DNA from: Sphagnum compactum
Taxonomy: Eukaryota > Bryophyta > Sphagnopsida > Sphagnales
Length of the DNA: 64,000 nucleotides
NCBI GenBank assembly: GCA_965153455.1
Contig: OZ234503.1
Span: 14,947,118 to 15,011,117, forward strand
Direction of reading: 5' to 3'
Shown: one piece after another, positions 48,378 through 60,900 of the stretch
Numbering within the stretch: the first letter of the stretch is position 1
How the letters are laid out: each line of letters opens with the position of its first letter
Notes under the pieces: model-generated
What the model was told of the DNA's origin: nothing
Databases searched by the model: none
The model's input: only the letters and a program-made list of their open reading frames with translations
Program-made: the position numbers and the translations under genes

Positions 48378-50209
48378 CACTAGTACACAAAAATCGGGTC
48401 TAGTTCACTGGCTTAAATCACTATGAGACTTTTAAAATGAAATAAGTTCATTACACTTTAATGATTTCACCTTAGTTAAAATTATTTCATTATACGGTTG
48501 CTCTGTAAACATCATGTTTCACTACCAGTTAACATAATTCACTATTATAATTTACTATGGTAAATAGATTTTTTAATGTTGTTTCAAATATCTTAAGCTA
48601 TTTTAGGTAATACTCTATGTTATTTTAGGCTACCCTAAATATTCTAATTTATAGTTAAGTTATTATAAGTTATTATATCCTCGGTTATACCCTAAATTAT
48701 TATAGGTTATTCTACCTTAAGGTATCATAGCTTATTATAAGTTTCCTACTTTAAATTATTTAAAATTGAAATATTTAACTATCTTAGGCTATACCTTAAG
48801 TTATTTTATTTAAAATTAATATATGTTATTAAACTATTCAAGGTCATTTTACTTTATGTTATTATAATTTATTTTATCCTAAGGTCTAATAATTTAAAAT
48901 AACTTTAAATAAAACATAACGACCTAAGGTAAATTAACATATATATATATATATATATTCATATAATAATTTAAAGTGGAATAACCTAGGGTAGAATAAT
49001 AATAAAAATCAATAATAACCTCAATAAAATAACTTTAAATAGTGAAAATGGGATATGGTAAATTTATCAATAATAATTTAAAATAGCCAAATAAATTTAT
49101 TCTTTTTAGTAGGTAATTTTATTGTAGGTTAGTATAAGTTATTTTAATTTTATTGTAATCTATGATAGAATGATTAATAATAGCTTATGGAAAAATATTT
49201 TAAAATAAACAATAGTAGCCTACGATAAAATATCCAAGAATAGCCTTAGGGAAGATAACTTATGGTAAAATAATGTAAAATAACCAATAATAACCTATGA
49301 TAAATATTTTAAAATAACTAAGATAGCATATGATAAAATAATTAAAAATAACAAAAAAATAACTTATAATAGAATAACCAACAATAATCTACATAAAATA
49401 ACCACTAATAACTTATGGTAATATACTTTAGAATAGCCAACAATAGCCTACAATATAATAGCCACCAATAGCCTATGGTAATATACCTTAGAATAACCAA
49501 CAATGGTTTACAATAGAATAGCCACCAATGACCTATGGTAATATATTTTAAAATAACCAAAAATAGCCTATGGTGAAATAATGTAAAATAACCAACAATG
49601 GTGTATAATAAAATAGTTTAAAATAACTTTATGATAAAATAGTCAAAAAATTGCCAATAATAACCCATCATAAAATAATGTAAAATAGCCAATAATGGCT
49701 TACAATGGAATAACTTATAATATTTTATAGTAAAATAACTAAAAATTGTCAATAATAACCAAGAATAGCCTACGGCAAAAAAATGCATAATAATATGTGA
49801 TGACAAACAAATATCATTCATTTAAATAATGGTTCACTGGTTAAAGATTTATTTTAAAACATGGAAGTGAATGTTCAAATCTTCACATTTGCACCCTAGT
49901 TTGGTGGGCAAGGTGTCTAAGTGGGTTAGGTAGTTTAATGAAGGTTCTTAGGTGCCTAACTTAAATTCATAATCAATTATTAAAGAATTTATTACTAATG
50001 ACTTAACTATTAATGATTTTTAAAGTAATCATTTAACTATTAATGAGTTTGTATTGAAAAATTCAATTAGTTATTAGTGAATTCACCTATCCATAACAAT
50101 TGGTCCTTGTTTACTAAGGGGTTGCCCATTTTCACCATGATAAATTTGTTCAATTTCACTCAAAATCTAATGAAAGACAAAGTGATCTTGGACGCATATT
50201 GGTGTAATG
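48378..50209. mobile_element. Non-autonomous CACTA-like element 3 (1832 bp) with ATG target duplication
   Basis: Starts CACTAGTACACAAAAATCGG; its right end, reverse complemented, starts CATTACACCAATATGCG, a decayed inverted repeat. ATG lies on both sides (48375-48377 and 50210-50212). The reverse transcriptase coding sequence stops at the Met codon of GHM and resumes directly after the second ATG, so the borders are supported by the host frame. The interior is about 1.4 kb of variants of AATAACCTATGGTAAAATA in both orientations, with a short TA run near 48937-48957, and a tRNA-like module. No transposase. Confidence 0.73.
49827..49900 (+). other. tRNA-like module in CACTA-like element 3
   Basis: TGGTTCACTGGTTAAAG resembles box A and GAATGTTCAAATCTTC resembles box B. 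The whole segment aligns with the tRNA-like module at 29794-29860 of CACTA element 2. Confidence 0.5.
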
Positions 50210-50212
50210 ATG

Positions 50213-51030
50213 ATTTATTGGGGATTTAGAAGGCTAAGGTTGAGGCAATTTCACAAGTTTCCCAATCAACAAATGTCAATCAATTACAAACTTTTGAAAC
50301 TTTGTTTAATTATTATCTGACGTTTGTTCAAGGGTTTAATAACATTACCAAATCTTTGACCTAATTATTGACAATTGATTAGAAATACATATCCAAGGTG
50401 GTGCACAAAAACATGCCTTTTAGGAATTAAAGACTATATTCAAATCAACTATTAATTTGAAGCAAACCATCCAAGGACAATCGTTAATCTGATTACACAT
50501 ATATTGAAACACTTTAGGGTTGGGAGCTATGCTTACCCCACTTGATGACAATGGTTGAAAGCTTGGTTGGCATATGCTAATCAGTCCAACAATAAAAAAA
50601 AAGGCCAAATCTATTTTTATGAAGGGAATGCCTTGTTGTTGTTTGGGTAATTTCATCATTATGGTGTTATATTTATGGTAGCTCATTCATATTGGTTACT
50701 AACCATTAATCATTCAAGTTTTTGATGGAGTCTGGTTAACTCATAAGAAAGTTAATTAGATGGACCCTTATCCTATAAGAATAAGATCTGGACATTGTCC
50801 ATAAAGTTGATAAGCTTAATTGGGATTTTGATGGTTTGAGTCAAAACCCAAGTCCTAATGAAGAAGATATTACATGGGTTCATTTTCATTGGGGATGTAA
50901 ATTTGGAAATAGTTCTGAGATTGTATGCCTCTGCATACCTATGTACCTTGTTTTTGTGCTTTAGGGATGCACTTCAAATTGACATGAATACCATGGATTC
51001 CTATGGTGTAAAAACTTAATGTGACGGTGG
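50213..51030 (+). pseudogene. Reverse transcriptase thumb and RNase H relic of the old Ty3/gypsy element
   Basis: KAKVEAISQVSQSTNVNQLQ (50230-50290) and NYYLTFVQGFNNITKSLT are the conserved connection after the polymerase palm. GLGAMLTPLDDNG near 50520 and a YEG-like block near 50620 mark the RNase H domain. Frame changes and stops are frequent. It joins directly onto the part ending at 48377 once the insertion is discounted. Confidence 0.72.
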
Positions 51031-52300
51031 CCCGAATATACATGATGATGCACTTGCCATTGCATATTTATAAACATGTGAAATTTTGAATGGATTAACA
51101 CCCAAATAACGAGACCATGTTATGCATAGGGCCAAACAATTCAAATAGGAAGGTAAATTCCCTTTTGCAAGTGTGGATGGATGGACAAATGCAAATGGTG
51201 CTTCAACTACAAAAATGTGAAAACCTTTTGTGGCATTTCTCATGAAAAGTTGGGCCATTTTGGGGTCCAATGGACCTATAATTCATTCCAAGCACAATAT
51301 TTGTAGCAATAGATGCAACTTTAGGTTTAAGTATTTATTTTTCAATGTTTGGTGTGTGATCGGGTATGAACTTCATTTAACGTGTGCCTACACTTCATTT
51401 TTAACCATTACCCATCATGGGGTTTAAATATCGGTGGAATTTGGATTTTGTCAGCCCATTTTAGTTAACCATTAAATAGAATCAATATGTTTTGGTTATG
51501 ATCAAACATTTTTCGAAGTGGTTAAAGTTGATGCCATTGTTGGATTTCATAATAGTGAAGGCACTACCTATGCATTTTTGGATACAATGTTTAGTAAAAT
51601 TGGGTTTCAATCTAAAATACCCATGGACTAAGGTATGAAATTTTGAGGGGAGTTCCAAGAGTTATGTGAAAATGCAGTACTTAATCATCACATTATTTCA
51701 CGAGACCATTTTGAAACGAATGGGTTAGCTGAAAAGATGGCGTGAACAATAAAACTAAGATACTGAAAATATGGACTCAAAACACAATATTGGGATGTAC
51801 AATTACCATGGCTAACTATGGGGTATAGGTTTAATTAACATGTACCTCTTTCATATTTTTCACCATATTTTTTATTGTTTGGTTTTGAAGCTAAATTACT
51901 AACTTCAATTTTATGAAATGTGTGGATTTAAGCACGTGAACAACAAGTTACTTTGTTCCAACATGTTATGCCCATGATTATGAAAAAATTGGCAATTACT
52001 CAACATTGGGATATGTTGCATTATGCCATTATTTGTGGAGGTGGTTATCGGCCTTTGATTCATAAATTTGAGCTAGGGGATTATGTATACCTATAATTTA
52101 CAACACAACTACTTTGGATGTGACTTTGGATGTGTTATTCTTGGTGTGTGGAAGGTTCTACCTTTTGGAGTGTTATTGTTGAAGGGTCAAAATGGTCAAA
52201 CATGGAAGGACCATGTGTGTAATTGTGCACCATGTCATTTTCCTAATGTGAATGACCAAATTGATTCGTTATTAACCATGGTTATTACTTGTTTATGATG
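51031..52300 (+). pseudogene. Integrase relic of the old Ty3/gypsy element
   Basis: NIHDDALAIAYL (51035) opens the segment before the zinc-binding domain. HEKLGHFGV near 51240 and CLVCDRV near 51340 keep the H-H-C-C zinc ligands. The core shows EGTTYAFLDTMFSKIGF, an Asp before GMKF, GEFQELCENAVLNHH, and HFETNGLAEKM carrying the catalytic Glu (51540-51750). The C-terminal part has ICGGGYRPLIHKFELGDYVY and GQTWKDHVCNCAPCHFPNVN (52195-52255). Several stops and frameshifts. Confidence 0.8.
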
Positions 52301-52445
52301 TATGTTATGTGAGCAATCTTCATGAGTCACCCATATGTTGAGTTGCGATTAATGTTCTTGAGGTTAGCATTGGGATGTCTTATGCAACCCTTGGAGGAAA
52401 TGCCAATCGACAAATTATTTGACTTTTAGTGCACCAAATAGACCT
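52300..52445 (+). pseudogene. PHD finger fused after the integrase
   Basis: Right after the integrase end the translation reads CMLCEQSS, then SCD-stop-CS-stop-G, and in the neighbouring frame HWGCLMQPLEEMPIDKLFDF and a final C. This is the Cys4-His-Cys3 layout of a PHD finger (C-x2-C, C-x2-C, H-x2-C with W before it, final C-terminal Cys), with three Arg, Gln or Trp codons turned to stops and one frameshift. PHD fingers bind histone H3 tails; here one would be expected to steer integration (inference). Confidence 0.65.
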
Positions 52446-52665
52446 ACATTCCTAAGGTTGGATAGGAAAATTAACTTCAAGGTTTTCTCTCATGATGATT
52501 CACATTTGATTAAGAATTTGAAAGAGCAATTATGCAGCTAATAATGGGGTTCATATTTGCACCCAATCTACTAGTATTTTCACTTAAAAACCGAAGTGTT
52601 CCTCCATGGTGGATTTCCACTAAATAGTTTAGCATTATTAGATAAATCCTTAGCCTTAAGTAAGG

Positions 52666-53137
52666 GGGTGATTTGGACATGATGTACCACTCAATGTATT
52701 TTCATGTTATGTTTTATATTTGTGATAACATCGATAATTGTAGGCATCAACATAGGAACAAACAACAATGGTCAAGTGTGTTAGTTTAACTACTTAGTTA
52801 AATCCCATTTAGTTAAGGATAAATCATATTAGTTTAATTTTTTTGGGTTTTTGTTTCAAATTGAATGGGGTTTGGGATATTTTGTTATTGGATATAATCC
52901 ACATTTAACGATTTGAAATTTTAACACACTCTACTATTATATGCAAATTTTTGTGTTTTGTGCATAATTTTATTCCTTGCATTTTGTGGTGTGGAAGTGT
53001 TGGGTTTGGATGCTTGTTTTCATTGTAAATGAATGACCATTTTGGTTTAGACATGGCGTACCATTTAGGGTATTTCCATGTTATGTTTTGCATGTGTGAT
53101 AGCAATGGTAGTTGTAAGCATCGACATAGGAACACAT
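52666..53137 (+). repeat. LTR-like right block of the old Ty3/gypsy element with an extra repeat
   Basis: A purine-rich AAGTAAGGGGG (52657-52667) precedes TGATTTGGACATG, a plausible polypurine tract and LTR start. Positions 52777-53040 align with 20361-20650. Positions 52670-52760 are repeated at 53045-53137 (GACATG, GTACCA, CATGTTATGTTTT, CATAGGAACA), so either the LTR is internally duplicated or a second LTR fragment abuts it. Confidence 0.6.
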
Positions 53138-56100
53138 GACAAAACCAAGAAAGAATGGATAGTTCTTTTAGAGGTTTTGAAATACCTGAAATCAATGGAT
53201 CTTTGATTATGAAATCTTTCAAATATTTAGATTCAACGAATTCTTTGATTTTGATTATTTTTGAAATGCTCAAAATTGGTAGTTCCTTGAAAAATTAAAA
53301 AACCAACCAACATGAACATTACACCTTATGAACTAAAGGTGAAGTTCAAGGTCTTTGATGTAATGTTTTGTTGTTAGGGCATCACCCAATATAATGATCA
53401 AGTGGACCACTACATTGTGAAATTTTGAAATGTAATTTCCCATCGTATCATGGGAAGCATTACATATAGGTTTACCTTGCACAAGAATATTTGATGAAAT
53501 AAGATGACATATGAAGTTATTACCATGTTGGATGATTTTATTTTTTTGAAAAACCTCCAATTTTGGTTCTAAAAACTAAATTAAAAGGGTTATAGTTCTA
53601 GTTCTAATTCCACAAATAAATGGAATTTTGGATTTGGTTTTGAATTCACTTCAAAAGAAATTATGGTTCTAGTTTTGCAAATTAAATGTAGTTTTAATTA
53701 ATCCATATTAGAATTAGTGATTAACTATTAGTTAACCTTTAGTTAGCCTTTGGTTTTTATTTTTTTCGGATTTTAAAAAATATTGGTTCTAATTCTAGTT
53801 CCACACATAAATGGAATTCAGAATCTAATTTTGAGTCTAATTTTTCAAAAAAAATGATGATTTTAATTTTGATTCCATCTTGTAAGAATCAAACTAAAAT
53901 TGGGTACTTGCCCAACATTACTTATTAAACATATTGGATGCCAAAACCAATTTCAATTTCTCTAATTTCTTTTGTGATGCCAAAACTGAAATTTTTTATC
54001 TAAAAGGAAACACTTGTCAACATGGATTATTTGTAGTCTAAGTGTGCATATGCATTGTAAACAAAATGAGCACCCATGGGGATTAGGGCACAAATCAACT
54101 AATGTCATGACCCATCACATGTTGCACTAGTTATTTAAGTTAACTAGTTGTTTTATAGTGGTTATAACAATGACAAAATGCACAACTAATGTGTTAGAAC
54201 CTTATCTATAAATAGCTATAAATAGCTATTACATATTGGTTATAAGTTAATTGAAAACAACTAAAACTTGTTGTTCATAGAACACCAAATCTAGCAATCC
54301 CATTAATCTAAAAGTATAATCTTTAAATCTACACACAACCCTATTCATCTAAACATTGAAACTAATATCCTTTTCTAACATTTCCCTTGGTTTTTTAAAA
54401 TTCTCACAAACCTACCAAACCTTGTTACACATTTAATTATTATTGTAATACGTAAGTTGGGTAGGCATTAATTAATTAATTTTAAAATTGCCAAAAAATC
54501 TAAAAATCTACTTGCCATGACAAAAATCTAACTCAAACTTTCAAGCACACTAGCTTCATTAATATTTGATGTAGTGCTTGACTATAAAATATTATTATTT
54601 TTATTGCTGAAAGTAGATGACAAAAAAAAATTATTATTAGGCACCTTGTTGCCGAACCAGCCTAGGTATTAGGGTAATTCACTCAAGATAACTAAGAAAA
54701 AAATTCGGACCACCAAATCCCTCATTTCATTGATTATAATACCATAGTTGAGAAGCAAGTTCCCAAGAAATTATATTATTTCTAGACATGCTGAAATTTT
54801 CAAAAAATATTTTTCTCAAAGAATTTCTTTTTTGGAAGGAAAATGAGGAATTTTTTGGAATATTTGACAATGTTCTAGTTGTCGAAATGAAATCTTCAAA
54901 ATGAAATAATTATTTGTTAGAGACCTAATGAACTTGTTATTCAACTATGATATATAACCATTCCATACATTAAATGACCATAACAATATGGCTACACATA
55001 GAGACAAAATGCTTATTTTGGTTATTTCAAAAGTCACATAAGCTATAAGAGGTGTTTTCCATGTCCAATGACCAAATTTGTGTCCAACTACAAACATAAC
55101 AAATGAGTGCCACCATATGAATGCGAAATGGTTGCATAAAAATTGATTAAAAAAAAGACTTTTGATTCACACATAAAATCTCAAAATATTCATTTCTAAC
55201 ATTCACATTGAGCCAAAATCATGATACAACACATTTTAATGCACCATCACTTTGAACTTGTTTTATATGTTTTGAAGATCCTTTTGAAGAAGCATTGAAG
55301 ATCGATCCTTTTGTTGGTGAAGAAAGTTATGTCACCAACACATGTACAACACATTGCAGGACATGCATGTGCAAAGTGTTCCCAAATTGATTAGGGTTTC
55401 TGCATTCATTGGGTTTGCCATTTGGATGGTGACCTCTTATGTGGACATCAAAATTGTAGAGGCAAAAAATAATCCCATTATAATTGTCAATGTGACATTC
55501 ATTGAAACACCACCATACATACCCAAGTGAACATATGAATCAAAAAATCTCATTAATGTTTCACATCAAATGAATGAGTTCCCAAATTCTACAATACGGG
55601 ATTTTTTTGTGGGCTTCTTCTTTGCATGACATGCACTAGAATTCTCACAAACATGAAAAGAACATGAAAGCAATTTCGTATACATCTATTGCGAAAAAGT
55701 GGATGATTTTTTTAATAATTATGAATGATAAATGCATGCTCATTATACCCTAACTAAAGTCCATAAGTTATGATATGAATTATTTGTGGCCTTCATAATA
55801 ATAACAACGTTCGCATCTTTAAAAAAAAAAAAAAAGTGTTTATGGAATGTTTTAGGATTGATCAGAATTTAAAAAATTCTTAGGACTGGAATTTCCTAGG
55901 TGTTCTTGCAAATTAAATTTTTACTTGTATACTTGAATTTTTTTTCTTCACAAACTAACAACTTGTTTAACCCCAACCAAAGTAAATAAATATTCATTTA
56001 ATTAAAAAAATTGAAACTCAATTAAAACTGTGTGATGGGGTTAATTTAACCCTAATTTGAGTCATTGTAGTCATAATTTAATCTTTAGTCAGTTTAGGGT

Positions 56101-56809
56101 TAAATAACCCTAAAATTTGGGTTATGTAAATAATTGGGTTATAGTCTTTGGTGGTTCCAACTTCCAACTTCCTTTGTGTTGTTCATATTGAGTAAAAGTC
56201 CACAAATGCCAAAGAGCTCCATTTTGTAACAAACTATTAACTAGCAATGGACATGACAAAACACCATTTCAACTTTCAAAGCATGTGCTTTGAAAGCTTT
56301 TGTGCTATCATTATGAATGATTAAAATAAATAATGCTATTTTCATCCAATTTTTTCCCTATCCATCTAGTTAATGCAACCAACTAATCATCCTCCACAGC
56401 CCATAAAAGTCATTATTCATGCCAAACAAAGAGTTTGACATCCATGAAAGCAGTTTTCTAAAACCATACCATATTACATCATTCTGTGAATGGATGAAGA
56501 CTCATTGGATGACAAACTGGTGGCAAATTCTATGCTCACTTTGTCAGGTGAAGTATCAACTTTTTTGATACTTCATTGACTTCTTTATTTTATTTACTTA
56601 TTTTATTTATTTATTTATTTATTTCGTTAATTTGAGTACTGTGATTTAGCTAATTGACCAATTCTTACGCCACCTGGTTGGGTGGTAAATTTCTCTACTT
56701 ACCCCGCGGGTATTAGCCTAACGATTCGTTGATCAGGTTAAATTAATTTACCGGGGCTTGGAATTCGTCCTGATTCATGCATTGTCACTCACGCTCTGGA
56801 ATCGTAGAT
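53138..56809. other. AT-rich intergenic sequence, probable retroelement debris
   Basis: Short open frames at 53333-53560 (minus) and 55342-55530 (plus) show no recognisable domain. 54170-54300 has a duplicated TATAAATAGC and may be a solo LTR piece. No gene supported. Confidence 0.45.
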
Positions 56810-57745
56810 GAGAAAAAAGAACGGATGAAACGAGTGGATGAAAAAGGCGTTAGTTAACTCGGTCACCAAGGCCGATTCTTGTATACACCTAAAGCGTTCC
56901 CCACATAAATGGTGGAAGTTCAAGGATGAGAAATTGGAAGGGCTTCATCTATAAAGGCGGCAATGTGTGCATCATAATATCCGAGGGTGTGGGGGGTCAT
57001 TTAACAAGAATAGGAACTAAGTAAGAAGCTTTGCATTAAGACTTGGTGTTCGTGGATGAGAAGAGAAAACGGATGATACTAGTGGATGAAAAAACGGCGT
57101 TTATTAAATCTGTCACTCAGGCCAATTCTTGTCTTATAGCGAACTTCCCCACATTGGTTGGAGTTCAAGGATGAGAAATTGGAAGGGCTTCGTCCACGAA
57201 GGCACCAATGTGCGCATTATAAAATCCGAGGGTGCGGGGGCCATCATTCTCCGGAGTTCGTGGATGAGAATAAGGGTTGGATGAAACGAGAGGATGAAAA
57301 AAGACTTAAATCAACTCAGTCACCCAGACCAATCCTTGTATACGTTAAAAGTTCCCACATAATCGTGGGAGTCCGTGGATGAGAAATTGGAAGGGCTTCG
57401 TCCACGAAGGCGGCCGCTGCAGTTCATAATATCCGAGGTGCGAGGGCCATTTTAAGAAGAGGAATAGAAACTTATTAATAAGCTTTGCAATTAGCGCTCA
57501 ATCTCCGGAGTTCGTGGATGAGAAAAGGAAACGGATGAAAATAGTGGATGAAAAAGGCGCAAATCAACTCGGTCACGGAGGCCAATTCTTGTATACCTAA
57601 AGCGTTCCAACATAATGCCAGGAGTTCGGGGATGAGAAATTGGAAGGCCTTCGTCCACGAAGGCAGCAGCTGCACATCATAATATCCGAGGGTGTGGGGG
57701 CCATTTAACAAGAGGTATAGAAACGTATTACAAAGCTCTTTGTTG
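56810..57745. repeat. Four tandem copies of a 210-255-bp unit upstream of the UPL3-like gene
   Basis: Copies begin near 56803, 57052, 57262 and 57512 at GTGGATGAGAA or a variant. Each has a CGGTCACC-AGGCCAATTCTTGTATA block, GAGAAATTGGAAGG and AATATCCGAGGGTG. Copies 2-4 contain the palindrome CTTCGTCCACGAAG (57188, 57396, 57649). The array ends about 240 bp before the start codon, so it may overlap the promoter or leader. Confidence 0.87.
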
Positions 57746-57781
57746 TTGTTGTTTGTTGCCCGTCGGAAATACAGAGAACGA

Positions 57782-57812
57782 GAGAGAGAGAGGGAGAGGG
57801 AGAGAGAGAGAG
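57782..57812 (+). repeat. GA-rich microsatellite in the presumed 5' leader
   Basis: (GA)n with GGA interruptions about 170 bp before the start codon. GA-rich leaders are common in plant housekeeping genes. No TATA box was seen nearby. Confidence 0.85.
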
Positions 57813-57981
57813 ATGGGGCAGGAAATGGCCGGCGATGGAGGAAGTAAGTGTTGATACAGGGCGGAGACGGGAGTGAAGGAAGAGAAGGGGGAAAAGAGGA
57901 GATTATGATGGGGTTGTGAAGAGTAGGGGATTTTTTGGGGGGTGGGGGGGGGGGAGGGTGGCGGGGGGGAGCGTTTGTTTT

Positions 57982-60900
57982 ATGGAAACGCGTAGTCGAA
58001 AGCGGGGGGAGGGCACGGCGCATCGGCCATCGCCTGCCACAGCTGGGCGTACCAAGAGAGCAAGGCAGTCGGTTAGTGGTTCAACATCGGTAACTCCATC
58101 TTCAACTCCAACTCTTTCAACTCCTATTATACCAACAGTAGCGGTAACAGGAAGGGCGGCGGCAGCGGCATCAGTTTCTGGTGTGAATCTTCCTCCCTCT
58201 CGTACTCGGCCTTCCACTCGTACGACGACAGCAGCGGCAGCCGTTGCGGCGGCGTCTGCGACATCCACAGCGCAATCACCGTCGGAAGTAGCGATGGACT
58301 CCAGAACGGAGGGTTTGGCGTCGGGTTCAAAGAGGGATCAGGCGAAGGCGACAGGGAAGAGAGGAGATGATAAGGCTTTTAAGCATCCTGTGGAGAAGGA
58401 TGAGGGATACGGGTCAGAGGATTCGGACAGGGAGAAGGAAAAAGGGAAGGAGAAGGAAGGGGAAAAGAATAGGGATAGAAGCGATAGGGATAGGGCACTT
58501 GCAGCAGCTACTAGCGGAGGGGATGAGGAGAACGATGGTGAGGCTGGGAGTTCGTTACATCAGAACCTGGCCTCGGCGAGTAGCGCACTTCACGGGTTGC
58601 TGAGGAAGCTCGGTGCCGGCCTCGACGATCTCTTGCCGTCATCGACTTCGTCATCACATCAAAACAGCAAGTTGAAGCGGATTTTGTCCGGACTGCGGGC
58701 TGAAGGCGAGGAGGGACGGCAATTGGAGTCCCTTTCCCAATTGTGTGAATTGCTTTCAATTGGAACAGAAGAGTCCCTCAGCAGCTTTTCCGTGGATTCT
58801 TTTGTTCCTGTCCTGGTCGGACTTCTCAACCATGAATACAACCCTGACATGATGTTACTAGCAGCCAGGGCTTTGACGCACTTGTGCGATGTGTTGCCAT
58901 CCTCCTGTGCAGCTGTGGTCCATTATGGGGCTGTGCCATGTTTCTGTGCGCGACTGCTCACAATTGAGTATATTGACCTTGCAGAACAGGTACATCACCA
59001 CCCTAGGGTTTGCACAATCTTGCAAAGGATCACAATGTGTGTAGACCGGACAACTAGTCTTTCCTTTGTCATCTAGTCCATCTATGTGCTTATCTGTTTG
59101 CATGCCTATTGCATGCGGTGCTGTTCAATGCCGCATTGAGTTTTACAGCCTCTGCTATAAGTCTTGCAAAATTCACAAGGAAATCACTCTTCTCTTCTTT
59201 TAACAACTGGCCTTTGACAAGAGAGTATGATATGTTTGACTGGATGATATCAATGATCCTGAGGTCTTATTGAACAAGTTGTAGAAGTATGTATAGCAGT
59301 GCCATCACCATTGCAAGAATGGGTGAAGGGTGTTTTTTGAATGCCCTGTTTAGTTTCAGAATTTTGTGGATTTGATTCTTGGACACCTGGATTAATCTGT
59401 TGTGTTTTCACCCTGCAGTCCTTGCAGGCATTGGAGAAGATCTCTCATGAACATCCAACTGCATGCCTTAGGGCTGGAATTCTGATGGCTGTCTTATCAT
59501 ACCTAGATTTTTTTTCCACCGGTGTTCAAGTAAGGACAAGATAAACTAGTCCAGTGTTTTGATGGAAGAACTTGCTTGTAACTGTTGCATGGTTCCATTG
59601 TTTTGCCATTTTTAGGTTTAACCGTTTTCTACTTCTTTTTCAGAGAGTGGCAGTTTCAATTGCTGCAAACATCTGCCGGCAGCTCCCCTCAGATGCTGCA
59701 GATTTTGTGACGGAGGCAATTCCACTTTTGACCAACCTGTTGCAGTACCAAGACTCTAAGGTGCTTTGAAAAACATTGTTACAGATTGCATGGCTGTCAT
59801 TGTCATCCATATTGGAGGTATTTCATTGGATGCTTTTGAACAATAAGTTATGCGGCTTCAACAGTGCTGTTTTGGGGGTGTTTTCTTCCAGGTGGTGGAG
59901 CATGCATCAGTGTGTTTGATGCGTATTGCAGAGGCCTCTGCAACTTCTTCAGAGAAGCTTGATGTGCTATGCTCTCATGGTTTGATACCCCAAGCCGCCC
60001 GACTGATTTCAGTCAGTAATACAGCTGGGAGTTTGGTCCCTCAAACATCTCTCAGCACTTCAACTTATACGGTATGGGGATGCCATGGTACTCCAGAGGA
60101 AGGAGTTGGTGCATTGCATTTATTTTGTCACTGTCTTACCATTATGATGTTGGTATAAACTGCGTTTGTCTGTTTTGGCAGGTGTTGATTCGCCTACTTT
60201 CAACCTGTGCCGGTGGTTCTGCAGCTGCAGCAGAGAGTTTGTTACAGCTCCGGATAAGCAGTATACTGAAAAACATTCTGGCAGGATCTGGGCTTGTATC
60301 AAGCACCTCTGTATCTCCTTCATCTGTGAATAGACCTCCAGAGCAAGTAAATTTTCTCTCTCCTGAAGGATTCTAGTATTTTTCAGACTTTTGAGACAAT
60401 GGAATGGACTTGACTGGGTGGTGTGCTTTCTGTAAATTTATATTGTATGGATTTTGTGGGTTTGATTTGATTTTGGTGGCACCGAACCTGTGCAGTTGTA
60501 TGAAATTGTGACATTAGTCAATGAGCTGCTACCTACCACCCCAGACACACAGGGAAATCAGGTTTCTCCAACTTCAATTGTTGGCACTTCTTCCAGAGGT
60601 GCAGGAAGAAAGTATTCAGCAGTAACAATAGGCAAAGTGGAGGAATCTGGGCAAGGGGCAACACCAGAGATCTCAGCTCGAGAAATGCTATTGCGCAATC
60701 AGCCAGAACTGCTCCTGCAGTTTGGGACTGATCTCTTCCCCATGCTTGTTCAGGTACGTGATTATTGGACCTATCATCTATTTATTCTTGTCTTTCTGGC
60801 GAGCACTTTCTTGGTGGAGACTAATGTCTTCAGTCTGCTTTGGGAATAGGTATATGGGTCGAGTGTAAATCCACCAGTACGACACAAGTGCCTTGCTGCC

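Noticed and set aside
50041-50090. TTAGTTATTAGTG at 50071-50083 as the right end of CACTA-like element 3
   Set aside because: The next three bases do not match the left flank and no polymerase homology follows until 50213, where ATG and the coding frame resume.
55342-55530. 62-codon frame near 55.4 kb
   Set aside because: Could be retroelement debris but no motif was secure enough to annotate.
57475-58023. 182-codon minus-strand frame over the UPL3 start
   Set aside because: Created by the GA-rich and G-rich leader; Pro/Ser low complexity.
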